Source: Spirogloea muscicola (lineage: Eukaryota > Streptophyta > Zygnematophyceae > Spirogloeales > Spirogloeaceae). From it: DNA of 31,316 nt. Under the pieces are notes generated by a model that saw only the letters and a program-made list of their open reading frames with translations, was not told the origin of the DNA and did not search any database. Made by a program: the position numbers and the translations under genes. Shown piece by piece: positions 18,488 to 28,621 of the stretch (within the stretch, counting starts at the first letter, position 1; each line of letters opens with the position of its first letter). Location of the stretch: contig WELB01000035.1 in assembly GCA_009602725.1 (NCBI GenBank), forward strand, positions 730,540 through 761,855, written 5' to 3'.

Positions 18488-19334
18488 GGGATTGCTAAGC
18501 TCCAAGGCCGCTAGCCCCTTGACAGCAAGCAGCCCGCGCAGGTGCGAGCGGTCCGTCTGCCCTGGTATGATCCTCGCCAGGGTGCCCTGCCAAAAATGGA
18601 ATATGGGCCCGCTCACGGGCAGGCCTTGGGGCGACCCCCACACCCCTCTGGAGGGTGTGTGTGGGGGCAGCCATCCTGGGCTGTCAATCGTGACGAGGGC
18701 TAGTTTGCTGGAGGTCAGAACTGACGAAGACAAGGCGGTGATGCCTGCCACTTTCTGGAAGAGGTCCGACGGCTCGAAGCAGAACAGAACGACCTTCGAC
18801 GGTCACCAAAGAGGGGAGGCTGTTTCGTTCGCTCTAGTTTCATCCTTTCGCTCCACCGCAACAGCATGAGCCCCGCCTGGGGGTGTCGTGAATCGACCCC
18901 TGCACATGGGTAATTAGGCGGTTAGATCCTGATTGGCTTCGGACGTAGGTATCCAGGAGCAACTTCCAACATTGAAGCACTCGCGCATCTGTGTAGTGAA
19001 AGTCTGCCCTGTGGCGCCGCCGTCAGGCGGCATCTCCACCCCCGGGCACCAGCTCGCATGTAGCCCACCAAAAGCCGGCCACATACTCAAGGTGTAGGGG
19101 TCGGTCCATAATAGGCAGGTATTTGCCGAATGCGTCCCTATTGAGTCGAGTGCTTGGGCATTTTAAGGCAACCACTCGCCACGAGGAAGCACTCCAGCAC
19201 AGCGGAAGACTTGCCATGTGGCGCTGCCGCTGGGCAGCAGCTCCACCTCCCGGGCACGCGCTGCAGACTTGCCTCTAGCGGGACGCCGCCAAGGTCTCCA
19301 AAGCGAGCCGGCAACGAAGAATGCGGCTGCTGAT
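18488..19334 (-). mobile_element. Mosaic of LTR fragments, no gene seen
   Basis: Bases 18620-18670 carry the LTR module GGCCTTGGGGCGACCCCCAC. Bases 18884-19060 look like another LTR end (TGTCGTGAATCG.. then GGCGCCGCCGTCAGGCGGC). Bases 19098-19330 match LTR4 (GAGTGCTTGGGCATTT, CCACGAGGAAGCACTCC, GCCGCCAAGGTCTCC). The order and missing ends suggest repeated truncation. The stretch 18680-18870 I cannot assign; it shows no convincing coding frame. Confidence 0.55.
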
Positions 19335-19399
19335 ATAAATTATCGGCAGTCAAAAGCCAGCCGCAACGACCTTTACCGGTCACCTCCTGGAAGCTCAGC

Positions 19400-20000
19400 G
19401 GAGGGCTAGGCATTGGAGATTGCCCAGCAACGGCAAAAGGAGTATGCTGATCGACGTCGTCGATATATCTCCTTCGACGTGGGTGCTCAAGTGCTCTTGA
19501 GAGCGAAGCACCTCTTCAAGCTGTCTGCACGCCTAAATTGCTGCCAAAGTGGGTTGAACCCTTTCGTGTAGTGCGCCGCAGCGGTCCGGTCGCATATGAG
19601 CTGGAAACATTGGTACACTGATAAAACCACAAGGTATTCCACGTGTCCCAGCTCGAACCATTCCATTCGGATGGTCGTGTCCAACCGCCCCCACCTTCCC
19701 TCGTCGTTGCCTGCGATAACGAGTTTCAGGTGGAGGAGATCTTGTCTCACCGCGACAAACTCCGTGGGCGACGTAAGTTCCGAGAGTACCTTGTCAAGTG
19801 GCTAGGTTATGGACCTGAGTACAATACATGGGAACCGGCGGCCAATCTTGCCCATTGTCGCGCCGTTCTCCGCAAGTATCTTGCCAAAGGGCGATCCACT
19901 TTGCGTCGTAGTACCACACGCCCTAGTCGAACTTGACCTCGTCGGGTTTGTGCCCCCCTTGACGTGTTCCCGAGGACGTGAACAATCAAGTGGGAAGCAA
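19400..20000 (+). pseudogene. pol: Integrase tail and chromodomain of G4
   Basis: The plus strand reads ALEIAQQRQKEYADRRRRYI, SFDVGAQVLLRAKHL, then in another frame LLPKWVEPFRVV and VAYELE. A TGA breaks the sequence before the barrel end (FHVSQLEPFHSDGRV, near 19640). The frame 19643-19936 is open: VEEILSHRDKLRGRRKFREY, then LVKWLGYGPEYNTWEPAANL and a basic tail ending in TGA. This is the best preserved chromodomain in the window (about 19725-19860). The purine tract near 19984-20000 precedes the 3' LTR. Everything before 19400 of this element is gone. Confidence 0.88.
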
Positions 20001-20719
20001 TGTAACGTTCCCACCATTACGTGACGTTTTACCGCGCGATGTGACGTGCGGTGTAACGCGCCTGCCAGCAATGTGACGCAGAGGCGCGCGGCCTCCAGCA
20101 GAGACGGCGGATACCTGACTTCCAAAGAGAAGCTCCTCCGTCATAATCTGGTGACTGCGCCGCAAGCCGGCGCCGCAGGGCGCCGCTCGGCGGCGCCGCA
20201 GGCTGGCCGCCATTGGCCGGCACTGGCCGCCACTGGCCGCCACTTCCAGAAGAAAGCCGCGTGGCCTGGCCTCGTACTGAATCCCTTTGTCGGGCCCGCC
20301 TTCTCGAAGGTGGGCCCTGAGACGAGCCTCCCAGAAACCCCTGGGGAGGGTGGCACATGAAGCACTACAAGTAGGGCTGAGAGCAGACTTGGCTCACCCG
20401 GTCAACCTCAGTGAAGCCCGCGAGAGAGAGGCGCAGCCATACTGCCGCCTGCTGCCGCAGCCCGCCGACGCAGCCCTGCTGCTGCCTGCTGCCACAGCCC
20501 GTCGCCGCATCCCGTTGTCGCGGATCTTCATCGGCTCTCTGGAAGCAAAGACTGTGACTGCAGTCACAGTCCTGTCGGCAGCATCTCAGGGCAAGACTTC
20601 CGCTGTGTAGAGCACGTGGTGCTTCGCTGTGCTGGGGGTTTGTCTCTGAACCCCTATGACCGAAATCAATCAGGACGTCCTAACCCCTGACTGCCTGTGT
20701 TAGGGCTCAGAACGTCACA
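20001..20719 (+). mobile_element. 3' LTR of G4 (LTR3 family, 719 bp)
   Basis: It begins TGTAACGTTCCCACC and ends CAGAACGTCACA. It follows the chromodomain and purine tract of G4. A block of GGCCGCCACTGGCCG-type short repeats lies at about 20165-20255. The shared CTGCTGCTGCC stretch, the GGCAAGACTTCCGCTGTG module (about 20589) and a GGGGTTT..AACCCC hairpin (about 20635-20655) follow. The minus-strand copy at 17854-18486 is its close relative. Confidence 0.88.
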
Positions 20720-20725
20720 TTTAAT

Positions 20726-21408
20726 GGGACAACCCTCATACAGGAGAACGCAACGTACATACGCGCACAGAGCGCAGCGGAAGTCTTACCCTGAGGCAGC
20801 GCCCAAAGGTGGTGACTCAATCAAGGGTCAATAGCTGTCTCACAAGGGGCGCAGCCATGTACTCACAGATAGCCGGCGGGGCCCGCAGCAACGAGCTGCG
20901 GCGACGGGCTGGGCAGCAGGCGGCAGCAGCAGAGCTGTGGCGGCGGCTGCGGCAGCAGGCAGCAGAGGAGCTGTGCCTCTTTTGGCGTCACGAGTCCGAC
21001 TGCCCAGTCTGGCCTCGACCTTATACTGATAAGCGTTCCCATCTGCCACCCCTCCCCTGAGGGTGTGACGAGGGCTGCCCCCCAGGTCCTCCCCTTGAGG
21101 GGCGGGCCTGACAAGGGGATACGACGGATCTGCCGGAAGGTGCCGCGCGCGAGCGAAGCAGCGCCTGGCGGATGGAGACAACTCCCAGACGATGCCGCGC
21201 TCGAGCGAAGCAGCGGCTCTCGGACAATACGACTGGCGGACGATGCCGCGTGCACGTGCAGTACGAAGCCCGGAACCTCGGACCGTACTTAGCTACACGG
21301 GGTGTAGCAAAGTAATCCGCACCGTTTGAGATTCGCAAATGGTTGTTACGATACGATCATGTAAGGTCACCGGCACCGTTGGCACTCTAAAAGGGAGGAA
21401 ACGTTACA
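20726..21408 (-). mobile_element. LTR1 fragment, 3' end missing
   Basis: On the minus strand it starts at 21408 with TGTAACGTTTCCTCCC and follows LTR1 through TATCAG-type U3 sequence, CTGCTGCTGCC and the CTTCCGCTG module. It then stops about 60 bases short of the LTR end. The 5' part carries two copies of a CGATGCCGCGCTCGAGCGAAGCAGC-like unit of about 50 bp (21145-21250). It cuts the 3' LTR of the copia element at 21409. Confidence 0.8.
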
Positions 21409-21463
21409 GTCGGGATGGTCACCTACCCCGCCCGGCCGATTCACCATAATAGAACATTCAACA
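21409..21463 (-). mobile_element. 3' LTR stub of F1
   Basis: On the minus strand the LTR start is at 21463 after the purine run TAGTGGGAG. It shares GGTGAATCGGC.GG..GGGGT and GTGACCATCC with the 5' LTR at 27296. It is cut after 55 bases by the LTR1 fragment. Confidence 0.8.
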
Positions 21464-21469
21464 CTCCCA

Positions 21470-23060
21470 CTAAATATGTAAATCAGCCAGATTTAGCAAA
21501 CTTCTACGTCTATTATAGTTGGGCTTAGCCAAGCCCTTGGTCAGAACATCTGCAGTCATATCTGCTGTACTACATTACTGCATCTTGATGACTCCTTCGT
21601 CTACCTTCTCTCGGATGAAATTATGTTGTATCTCTATATGCATACATAGTACGAGCATGATAGACAGGATTCTTAATCAAAGCAATGTTACCTTGACTGT
21701 CACTGAACAAACTTGTTGCACGCGATGAATATATAATTTCACATTCTTGTAGTAGTATCCTCAGCCAGGTTGCCTCTTTGCTGCTGCAGTCGTTGCCATG
21801 TACTCTGCTTCTACAGTTGAAGTCGCCACCGTCTGCTCTTTCTTACTACTTCAACTGTAACGTTCGCTCCGTTTGAGAGTGCCAACGGTGCCGTTAACCT
21901 TACATTATTGTATCGTATTTACCGTGTGGAAGTTCCAAACGGTACCGGTAGCTTTGCTCCACTTTATGTAGCTAAGTATGGTTCGAGGTCCCGCGCTCCG
22001 TACCACGTGCGCACGCCTCGGGCCCACGCCCTGCGGGCTGGCCGGGTGGGCCAGCTCTTCCTCAGGCCAACGTCCTGCGGGCTGTGGGCCAGCTTGGCCT
22101 CATGGCCTCATGGCCACGGTCCTCATGGCCTCAGTCTCTTGGCCCCGTGAGCCAGGCTCTTGGCCTGGCGCGCCACCTCCTTGGCGCTAGTCCCTTGGAC
22201 TCGTGCTACAGGCCTCTGGCCCTGTGCGCCAGCCTCTTGCATTCGTCGTGTCCTCTTGTCGGGCCCGCCCCTCCGGGGAGGACCTTGGGGGCGACCCTCG
22301 TCACACCCTCAGGGGAGGGGTGCAGATGGAACGCTTATCAGTGGTAGGCAAAGGCCAGACTCCTCGGTCGGACCCGTGACGCCAAGAGAGGCACAGCCCT
22401 GCTGCTGCCTGCTGCCGCAGCCGCCGCCACAGCCCTGCTGCTGCCGCCTGCTGCCCAGCCCGTCGCCGCAGCTCATCGCTGCGGACATCGCCGGCTCTCT
22501 GTAAGTATATGCCTGCGCCCCTTGCGGGGACAGCTGCTGACCCTCAGTCGAGTCGCCGCCTTCCGGCAGTACCTAAGGGTAAGACTTCCGCTGCTCTATG
22601 TGCGCGTACGTGTGCGCTGTGTGCGCTGGCGTTCCACTCTGTGAGGGGATGGTCTTCTAAACACCCAATGTCCGAATCCCAAACCAGGACATTCTGACCC
22701 TAACTGTGTGATTAGGGACAGGGATGTTACACCAACTGACAGCTCCTGCTCCCATTTCGAAGGCATGACCTGTTACTGACCTTCTATCATCCAGACTGCC
22801 TGCCAAGTCGGCATCACAAAATTCTACCAATTCATCAGATTTCTCTCCTATATGTCTGAACGTCAACCACAGGTTCTTGCTTCCCTGCAGATTCCGCATG
22901 ATCCTCTTGACAGCTGCCAAAGCTCACAAGCAGGTCCTTGCACAAACTGAGCAACCACTCAATTCCCACTGCTGCTGCTCTGTCTGGACGTGCTGCCACA
23001 GCTATGTACATTACCTGTCTAAGCTTATCCTCCATTAGCTTATAGCCTATGTAACTTTAT
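21470..23060 (-). pseudogene. pol: RNase H of F1, split by a solo LTR1
   Basis: The right part (22740-23060) reads MYIAVAARPDRAAAVGI, AVKRIMRNLQGSKNLWLTF and VEFCDADLAGSLDDRRSVTG with GAGAVSW. This is the standard copia end of the polymerase and start of RNase H (DAD..G). The left part (21480-21850) continues with VATSTVEAEYMA, LFSDSQGNIALIKNPVYHAR, then KMQ, a TAA at 21575-21577, and CSTADMTADVLTKGL in the same frame. Other copia proteins have a residue such as His or Tyr in place of that codon. Frame shifts near 22930, 21800 and 21640 are seen. Confidence 0.85.
21856..22731 (+). mobile_element. Solo LTR1 in copia RNase H (target TCAAC/CCAAC)
   Basis: It begins TGTAACGTTCGCTCC and ends GGGATGTTACA, 876 bp. 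TCAAC (21851-21855) and CCAAC (22732-22736) form a 5-bp duplication with one change. The copia frame goes from GAGAVSW on the right to the VATSTVEAEY block on the left. It is closely similar to the solo LTR1 at 10136-11008, including CTCATGGCCTCATGGCC and CTCTCTGTAAGTA, so the two inserted from the same subfamily. Confidence 0.92.
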
Positions 23061-24340
23061 CAGAATCTGGCAAACCGAGTCGGATTGCCAGTATAAGCTT
23101 ATAATCCTCTATATTTCCATACTTTATATAAATTTTCTCAGAATATCAGCTTATACCTATGGACGGACCGTGCGGACGGAGCGTGCGGCGGACTATGCGA
23201 TGGCGTGCAACGGATAGACCAATCAACGGACCGTGCGGCGGCCGTGCGACGGACCGTGCGACCTGTGTACCGTTATATCCTGTGTATCGTCATACAAACC
23301 TCCCCAACCGACCGCATAACCTTAGACAGGTTTTACTGTATATTAAAAATCCCACTGCCTCCCTATAAGGCACCTGTGCCATCTCTTGTTTGTCTTCATT
23401 TCTCTCGGGTCCCTGATCCTTGCTCAAAGTCTGTTCTGGATCCTGTGAAGTAGAGATAGGATTACAGTCTCTCCAGATAGGATTACCAGACCTCTCCAAG
23501 ACTTCAGTTAAGTACTTTTACAAATTCAATGTCAATATCCTCCTCCTTCTATCTCTCTTTACCTGGGTACCCAAACCCTAAACCCTAAACCCTAATACTC
23601 CAAGGGTCCAAGATCCTTCATTTTGAATCTACTACTCAGCTCTTGCTTGAATCTCTTCACTTCAGTAGTTGGCTCTCCCCGTAACATCAGATCATTAGCA
23701 TACTGTGCCAGGACCACCTTAGCAGTTTCTCCCTTACATACACACTATGATCAGCCTCAGACCTCTTAAAACCTTGATGCACTAGGAATGTATCAATCTG
23801 TGCATACCATCCCAGGGCGCCTGTCTAAGCCCATACAGTGCTTTCTTCAGCTTGCACACTCGACTCTCCTTTCCTTTGATATCAAAATCTGCAGGCTGTT
23901 GCATGTAAATCCCATCATCTAGATCGCCATTCAGAAACGCTGTTGTGACACCCATCTGTTCCACTTCTATATCATGGATGGCTGCCATAGTCAGCAAATT
24001 TCTCACTTCACTAGTCTTAGCCACTGGAGCAAATGTCTAATTGTAGGCAATCCCTTCCTTCTGAGCACAGCCTTTAGCAACAAGGCGTGCTTTGTATCGA
24101 TCTACAGACCCATCGCCCTTCAGTGCGATCTTGAACACCCAATTGCTGGGTATCGCCTTCCTGCCAACAGGTAGGTCTACCAAATCCCACGTATCATTCT
24201 CCTTGATGGAATCTAGTTCTGCCTCTGCTGCTGCTTTCCACTTTAGTGCTGCATCGCTACTCATGGCCTGTTGCATTGTGAGAGGCTCATGTAACGCTAC
24301 AGCAGCAAACGCATGAACAACTGGCCTAGATTCTCCCAAT
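23061..24340 (-). pseudogene. pol: Reverse transcriptase of F1
   Basis: From 24339 the minus strand reads LKWKAAAEAELDSIKENDTW, LVDLPVGRKAIPSNWVFK and RYKARLVAKGCAQKEGI. Next comes YN, a TAG at 24037-24039, then TFAPVAKTSEVRNLL in the same frame. Family members have Glu or Gln in that spot. Motif A reads QMGVTTAFLNGDL where DVKTAFLNG is usual, so the first catalytic Asp is Gly. The motif C region reads YANDL, with Asn for the first Asp. KMKDLGPLEY is followed by the telomeric insert at 23573-23595, then RDRRRRILTLNL, TAA (23518-23520) and KYLTEVLER. The stretch 23100-23440 is poorly recognisable and includes CGGACCGTGCGGCGG short repeats. The enzyme cannot be active. Confidence 0.85.
23573..23595 (-). 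repeat. Interstitial telomeric repeat, three TTTAGGG units
   Basis: AAACCCT stands three times on the plus strand, i.e. TTTAGGG on the minus strand, the plant and many-algae telomere unit. It lies exactly between LEY and the GTQVKRD segment of the copia polymerase, where relatives read on with FLG. About 21 bases are added. Confidence 0.9.
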
Positions 24341-25480
24341 GTAGTATCAGTCTCCCCCAGATATTCACCTCATGTCCTTGCTTCCACTCCATCACCAGAT
24401 TCAGACCCTGCTTCCACATAGCCACAATGTCAGGCTCTTGAAATACAGGCCACCATTGCACTTCTCCCACTGTCTCAGATGGCCGTAACGAAAATGCAGA
24501 ATATTCTGGACTCTCTTCTCATCAAATACTACATCTCTGCTGACACCATCCTCCTGTTCTCAAGATCAAACAATTCCACGCTTTCACGTGTTCATCGTAT
24601 CCTACCATGACACACCGATGAGCCGTTAATTGCGACTTGTGTCTCATCTCAGTAGGAACGTGCACCCACGCAGAACAGCCAAATACCCTATGATGGGCAA
24701 CTGTAGGTCTCTTCCCAGTTCAGAACTCCTGTGGCGTCATGTCTTTTACTGCAGTAGTAAGCATTCTACTCTTCAGATAAACAGCCGTGGCGACTGCTGC
24801 AGCCCAAATTCTGATTGTGTATAAGAATGGAACAGAAGCACCTTGCAATCTCCACAACGGATCTATTCCACCTCTCCGCCACACCATTCTGTTGAGGACG
24901 ATAGGTTGCCTGTGTATACCCTGTTGCTGACAAAACCGTTCAAACTCTTTAGAAGTATATTTTCCACCAATATCAGATCTGAGGGCCTTGAGTTTCTTCC
25001 CCTTCTGCAACTCTACTGCAGCTTTGAAACGCATGGGCTTCTCCAACTCTTCACTCTTGTTTTCCATGAAAAATATACCTTGCTCCAGCGGCTGGCATCA
25101 TCGATGAAGGACAAAATATATCTGCTGCCCCTAAGGATGGTATGTGCATAGGACCACAGATATCAGAATGCACCAGCTCCAGAGTTGTAGAAGCTTTTTA
25201 GTGCTCACCAGCAAGCGGTGGTTGAAGATGGAGTTTCCCCTGAACACAGCTCCGACAGAATTCAGATTCAACATCTTGTGCAAGAGTATTCACTCCATGC
25301 ACCATTCCATTCAGCTTCTTCATCCTCTGGACATTGGGATGTCCCAGTCGAGCATGCCACTGGTCAGATGTGTTTTTGTCAGACTCATAAATATTAACCC
25401 TGGCTTGGACCTGCATCTGTTTCTGCACCTGCATCTGTTTCTTCAGCTGATTGTGTAGTTCCACATTCTGTACTTGCACC
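24341..25480 (-). pseudogene. pol: GAG-pre-integrase and integrase of F1
   Basis: The minus strand reads WHARLGHPNVQRMKKLN and FCRSCVQGK, which together give the His-His-Cys-Cys zinc site (about 25270-25360). Then AGEH, a TAA at 25198-25200, and KASTTLELVHSDICGPMH in the same frame carry the first catalytic Asp (HSD). LRSDIGGKYTSKEFERFC has the second (about 24935-24995). VAERWNRSVVE-like sequence with the Glu follows a frame shift near 24905. TPQEF, a TGA, then TGKRP and FGCSAWVHVP close the domain. In relatives that TGA place is Trp (TGG), so it looks like true decay. From 24341 to 24600 the linker has no recognisable motif. Confidence 0.84.
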
Positions 25481-25499
25481 TGTCCATTTAAGGATAACA

Positions 25500-26855
25500 G
25501 ATATCCTGACCTGCGTCCTGTCGGAATGGGAGCACCAGTTTCTTGATTGTACAGATATTTAAGTCAAAGATGCATGATAGCCCTGGTCTAAGAGCTGGGA
25601 CACACATAGGAGATTCGACGCCGAACCAGGAGCATCACAGACATTCTTCAATCGTGTCTTCTTCATTCTTCATTTGTGTCTCAGCGCCATGGAAGGTAGG
25701 CACTTGCGGCTGCACTTCTCCTTTCCCCACAGTTGGCTGCATACTGTCATCACCCAGATGAATCTTGAAGTCGGAACAGATTTATAGTAAACGGAGCCAA
25801 TCCCTCCTGTAAGTGAGATGATGCGATGCTCCACTATCTATCAGCCAGCTATCACAGTTGGATCTATCAGGCTGTCTGGACAAATTCGCCTGGCCTTCGG
25901 CAGAACTCTTTCGGCCTCTTCTACTATTGCCACCAGACCCCGGAGCCTTCTTCTCGGGACAGTCGTTGATCATGAACAGGTTCACGGCAGTAGATGCAAA
26001 TTCTAGGGTACAGAGGATTCCCGTTCCATCCTGCAAACTGATCTTCAATCAGACGACTACTCCCACCAATCCCGCTCCGAAGACTGCGAGCAACAGTCTG
26101 CTGATGAAGCCTTGATTAACTGAACTGGTGTCGGAGATCCTGCTCAGACTGGCGTCCAGCCAGCAGCGCAGCCTGTGTCCTGTCAGAGAACCTATCAGAG
26201 TACCTGTCAGCGAACCCGTGTTCACAGATCCTGTCAGAGGTCCTATCGGATATCCTGTCAGAGAACCAGTCAGAAGTCGGTGTTGCTCCTCCAATGCTCG
26301 CTCCTTATGAAGGAGGCGAGCCAGCACATATTCTACAGTCAGGTCGTCTTCGCTGACCATCTGACAGTATCATATGCAGGCGGGAGTCCCATAAGTATGG
26401 CAAGAATTAGGAATTGGACTGAAACCTCCTCTCCAATGTCGTGCAGCTGAAGAGCCAATGATTCTACTCTGCTTACTCTGCTTGGATTGGCTCATCCTCC
26501 TCCTTTCTGCACTCGCGCAAGCGCATGCTGAGGTAGTAAGCCCTGTCAGTGCCACGGTTCCCGAACTTGTTCTTGAGATACTCCCAGATGCCACTGGCCA
26601 GAGACAGGTTGACAACGCCTATCACCTCCTCATCAGCCAGATTAGCTGCAAGAATTGCCGAGGCTACACATTCTCACGAGAGAAGGCCGACAAAGCCCTC
26701 GATCAGCTGGAGGCTCTACAGCATCCCAGACATTTTGATACTGAAGCAGCTTCTTCATCTTATACTTCCAGACTAACCAGTTTGTATCTCTAGCAAGCTC
26801 GGGAGTCAGAAGAGGGAGCAAGCCTAGCGAACCCCCGGGGGGTGGGCCCACAACC
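25500..26855 (-). pseudogene. gag: Gag and protease of F1
   Basis: Near 26790 the minus strand reads RDTNWLVWKYKMKKLLQYQN with VWDAVEPP, the usual start of copia gag. Later come VVNLSLASGIWEYLKNKFGN and DRAYYLSMRLRECRKEEDEP. IQAE then has TAA (26473-26475) and TAG (26464-26466) three codons apart in an otherwise conserved frame, followed after a shift by LQLHDIGEEVSVQF and LMGLPPAYDTV. TVEYVLARLLHKERALEEQ ends the capsid part. A run of CTGTCAG/TATCAG-type repeats (26160-26290) follows. The zinc knuckle is not evident. The protease is CDSWLIDSGASHHLTYRRDW (about 25825-25865), with the DSG triad intact. No clear start codon is visible at 26850. Confidence 0.8.
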
Positions 26856-26869
26856 TAAAAGCTTTCCTG

Positions 26870-27296
26870 GGCTGTGCGCTCTTGTACCTGCTCCTATACC
26901 TGTCCCTGTGTGTAGTACACAGCGTTCTCAGAGTCTGCAGTCCTCCAGTCGAGCTCCTCCATTGGACGTTTGCCCTTGTCCACAGGTCCAGCACATCGCC
27001 CTCGTTGAGGTGGCAGCCCAGCAGATCGACCTCCGCTCATATGCAGATGCCCTCATGGCGGCAGACAGATACAATCTCAGACAGTCAGTCAGACAGCGCA
27101 GGCTGGGCCCTCACCCAAGGTGTGGGTGGCAGCCTGGCTAGGGCGCACGGGCGCATTGCGTGGCCTCAGATATCGGGAGTCAGCCCGATAGGTGCCCGAG
27201 GCCTCCCTTATCCAGGGGAGACTCTCACGCCCAATGAGACGGTCCGGATGGTCACCAACCCCGACCCGCCGATTCACCATATGACAATATTCAACA
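26870..27296 (-). mobile_element. 5' LTR of F1 (inner boundary uncertain)
   Basis: On the minus strand it starts TGTTGAATATTGTC at 27296 and shares its first 55 bases with the 3' LTR stub. The end is not fixed. CA dinucleotides near 26872 or 26915 are possible, followed by TTTTAGGTTGTGGGCCC, which could include a PBS I cannot assign. Length is therefore near 430 bp. The outer flank is TGCCT; the partner copy at the other end has been lost under the LTR1 fragment. Confidence 0.7.
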
Positions 27297-28060
27297 TGCC
27301 TTACATTGGAGCCGTGTCTTCCTCCAGAGCCCTCGCACCTTTTGGAAGAGCTTACTTCTATTTTCACAGCCATCACGCCTTTCGGAAATGCTGCCAAAAT
27401 AGGGGACGTGGCCGTGGAACGACAAGCCGTGGCTTTATGATGCTTCCCCCCCGCATCCCTGTATGCGGCAGATCTGAAGAAAGAAACAGCACTATGAAAG
27501 TAAGGGGATGGCTTTGAGAGGGCAGCCCAAAAGGAATGAACAGGGTACGAAAGCGTGGGATTGTACAACAAAGAAGAAAGGCGTGAGGAGCTCAAGGACA
27601 TGAAAGGGAGGCCAATTCGACAAGACGAAACAACACACCCTGACTCTTAAGTCATACTGAGTTCGATTTCAGTTGTGCTTTCGTGCTGTGACCTTAGCCC
27701 CTCTGGATCTTCATGTCCCACAACAACGCACTAACTTGGCTAGGCCTACCTTTCGCTGCATGCGCATGCACGCTTTGTCTGTAGATTGCAGCCGTGTTTC
27801 ACCCTGCAACCTTAGCCCTCCTAAGCCTAGAGCTTCGCTCTGTGTAGCCCCAGTTCTGCTCTCTCTTCGCCGTTCTGCATGAACAGCGTATTGGCTCGGC
27901 TTGGTATTCCTTTTACTTCATGAGCACCACATTATATTTATTTTTCTGATGAAGAAGAAGCCGTTCCACAGGAGGCATGGCTTTGGAAGGCCAGGCCCAA
28001 GGAAAAGGACAAATGGTAAGGGTTTGGGAAGCGTATACCCTTAAGCAAAGCAAGTGGCTT
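27297..28060. other. Unassigned stretch with two weak N1-tail-like copies
   Basis: No family is recognised. At about 27474-27590 GAAGAAAG, GGCTTTGAGAGGGCAGCCC, AGGAATGAACAGGGTACGA and AAAGAAGAAA follow each other in the spacing of the inverted N1 tail. At about 27952-28040 GAAGAAG, GGCTTTGGAAGGCCAGGCCC and AAAAGGACAAA do the same with lower identity. One plus-strand frame (about 27302-27436) reads CLPPEPSHLLEELTSIF and is coding-like in composition, but it has no known relative. Bases 27620-27900 show nothing. Confidence 0.4.
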
Positions 28061-28074
28061 CTACAGATGGCCAG

Positions 28075-28254
28075 TCAATAATTTCCAGATTACAGCTGCA
28101 TGTCAGACTAGTAGATGGAAAGAACCGAAGCACTCGCCATGTTGACAGCCTGAGGCGGCAGGCAAGGCATGGCCGGCACACAGATGAGGGCATATGCCAG
28201 AATCGTTGCTGCGAAGTGGGAAGAGATCATCAGCTGGTTGGTGGGATCGAATAA
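28075..28254 (-). CDS. Possible exon ending in TGA, unrecognised
   Basis: On the minus strand the frame reads FDPTNQLMISSHFAATI, LAYALICVPAMPCLPPQ and AVNMASASVLSIY. It passes TAG (28108-28110) and TAA (28090-28092), and stops at TGA (28075-28077). It is open over some 60 codons if TAA/TAG are read as Gln. The hydrophobic run could be membrane-facing. No splice site is fixed and no family is recognised. Codon first-position bias is weak, so chance is a fair alternative. Confidence 0.22.
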
Positions 28255-28621
28255 TATGGGTTACGTTTGACATTTTCCAAAGCATCCAGATTTTGACGTG
28301 TATTAACAAGTAATGGCTTTGAGGAACAGCCTCCCGTGTTTTCTTCGAGTGCTTATTCTGAAGTACAGTATGATGATATATAGAAAGGTTGAAGTCCACA
28401 GCTGTTCCTCTGAGAATCTATTATTGTGTATTTTGTTGTATTATTTGTATTACTATAGGTAGCTTGAATCTGTGCACTGATCCCAAATTATGTCCTCCTT
28501 CACGATCTCAATAGCACAATTCATGGAATCTTTTCCATCACTTCACACTGAAGGTGTTACACTATCTCCTTCTACTCATATTGCAGTAGAGGCGCCAAGG
28601 GAGAGTTCCGTGTTTTCGTAG

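Larger units (their letters stand above)
21409..27296 (-). mobile_element. F1: Ty1/copia element, nearly complete, decayed
   Basis: Minus-strand order is 5' LTR, gag, protease, GAG-pre-integrase, integrase, reverse transcriptase, RNase H, purine tract, 3' LTR stub. Integrase before reverse transcriptase is the copia order. The LTR start TGTTGAAT..GGTGAATCGG is seen at 27296 and again at 21463. A solo LTR1 (21856-22731) splits the RNase H and a telomeric repeat splits the reverse transcriptase. Base composition is lower in GC than in the gypsy and N1 sequences around it. Many one-base shifts are present. Confidence 0.88.
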
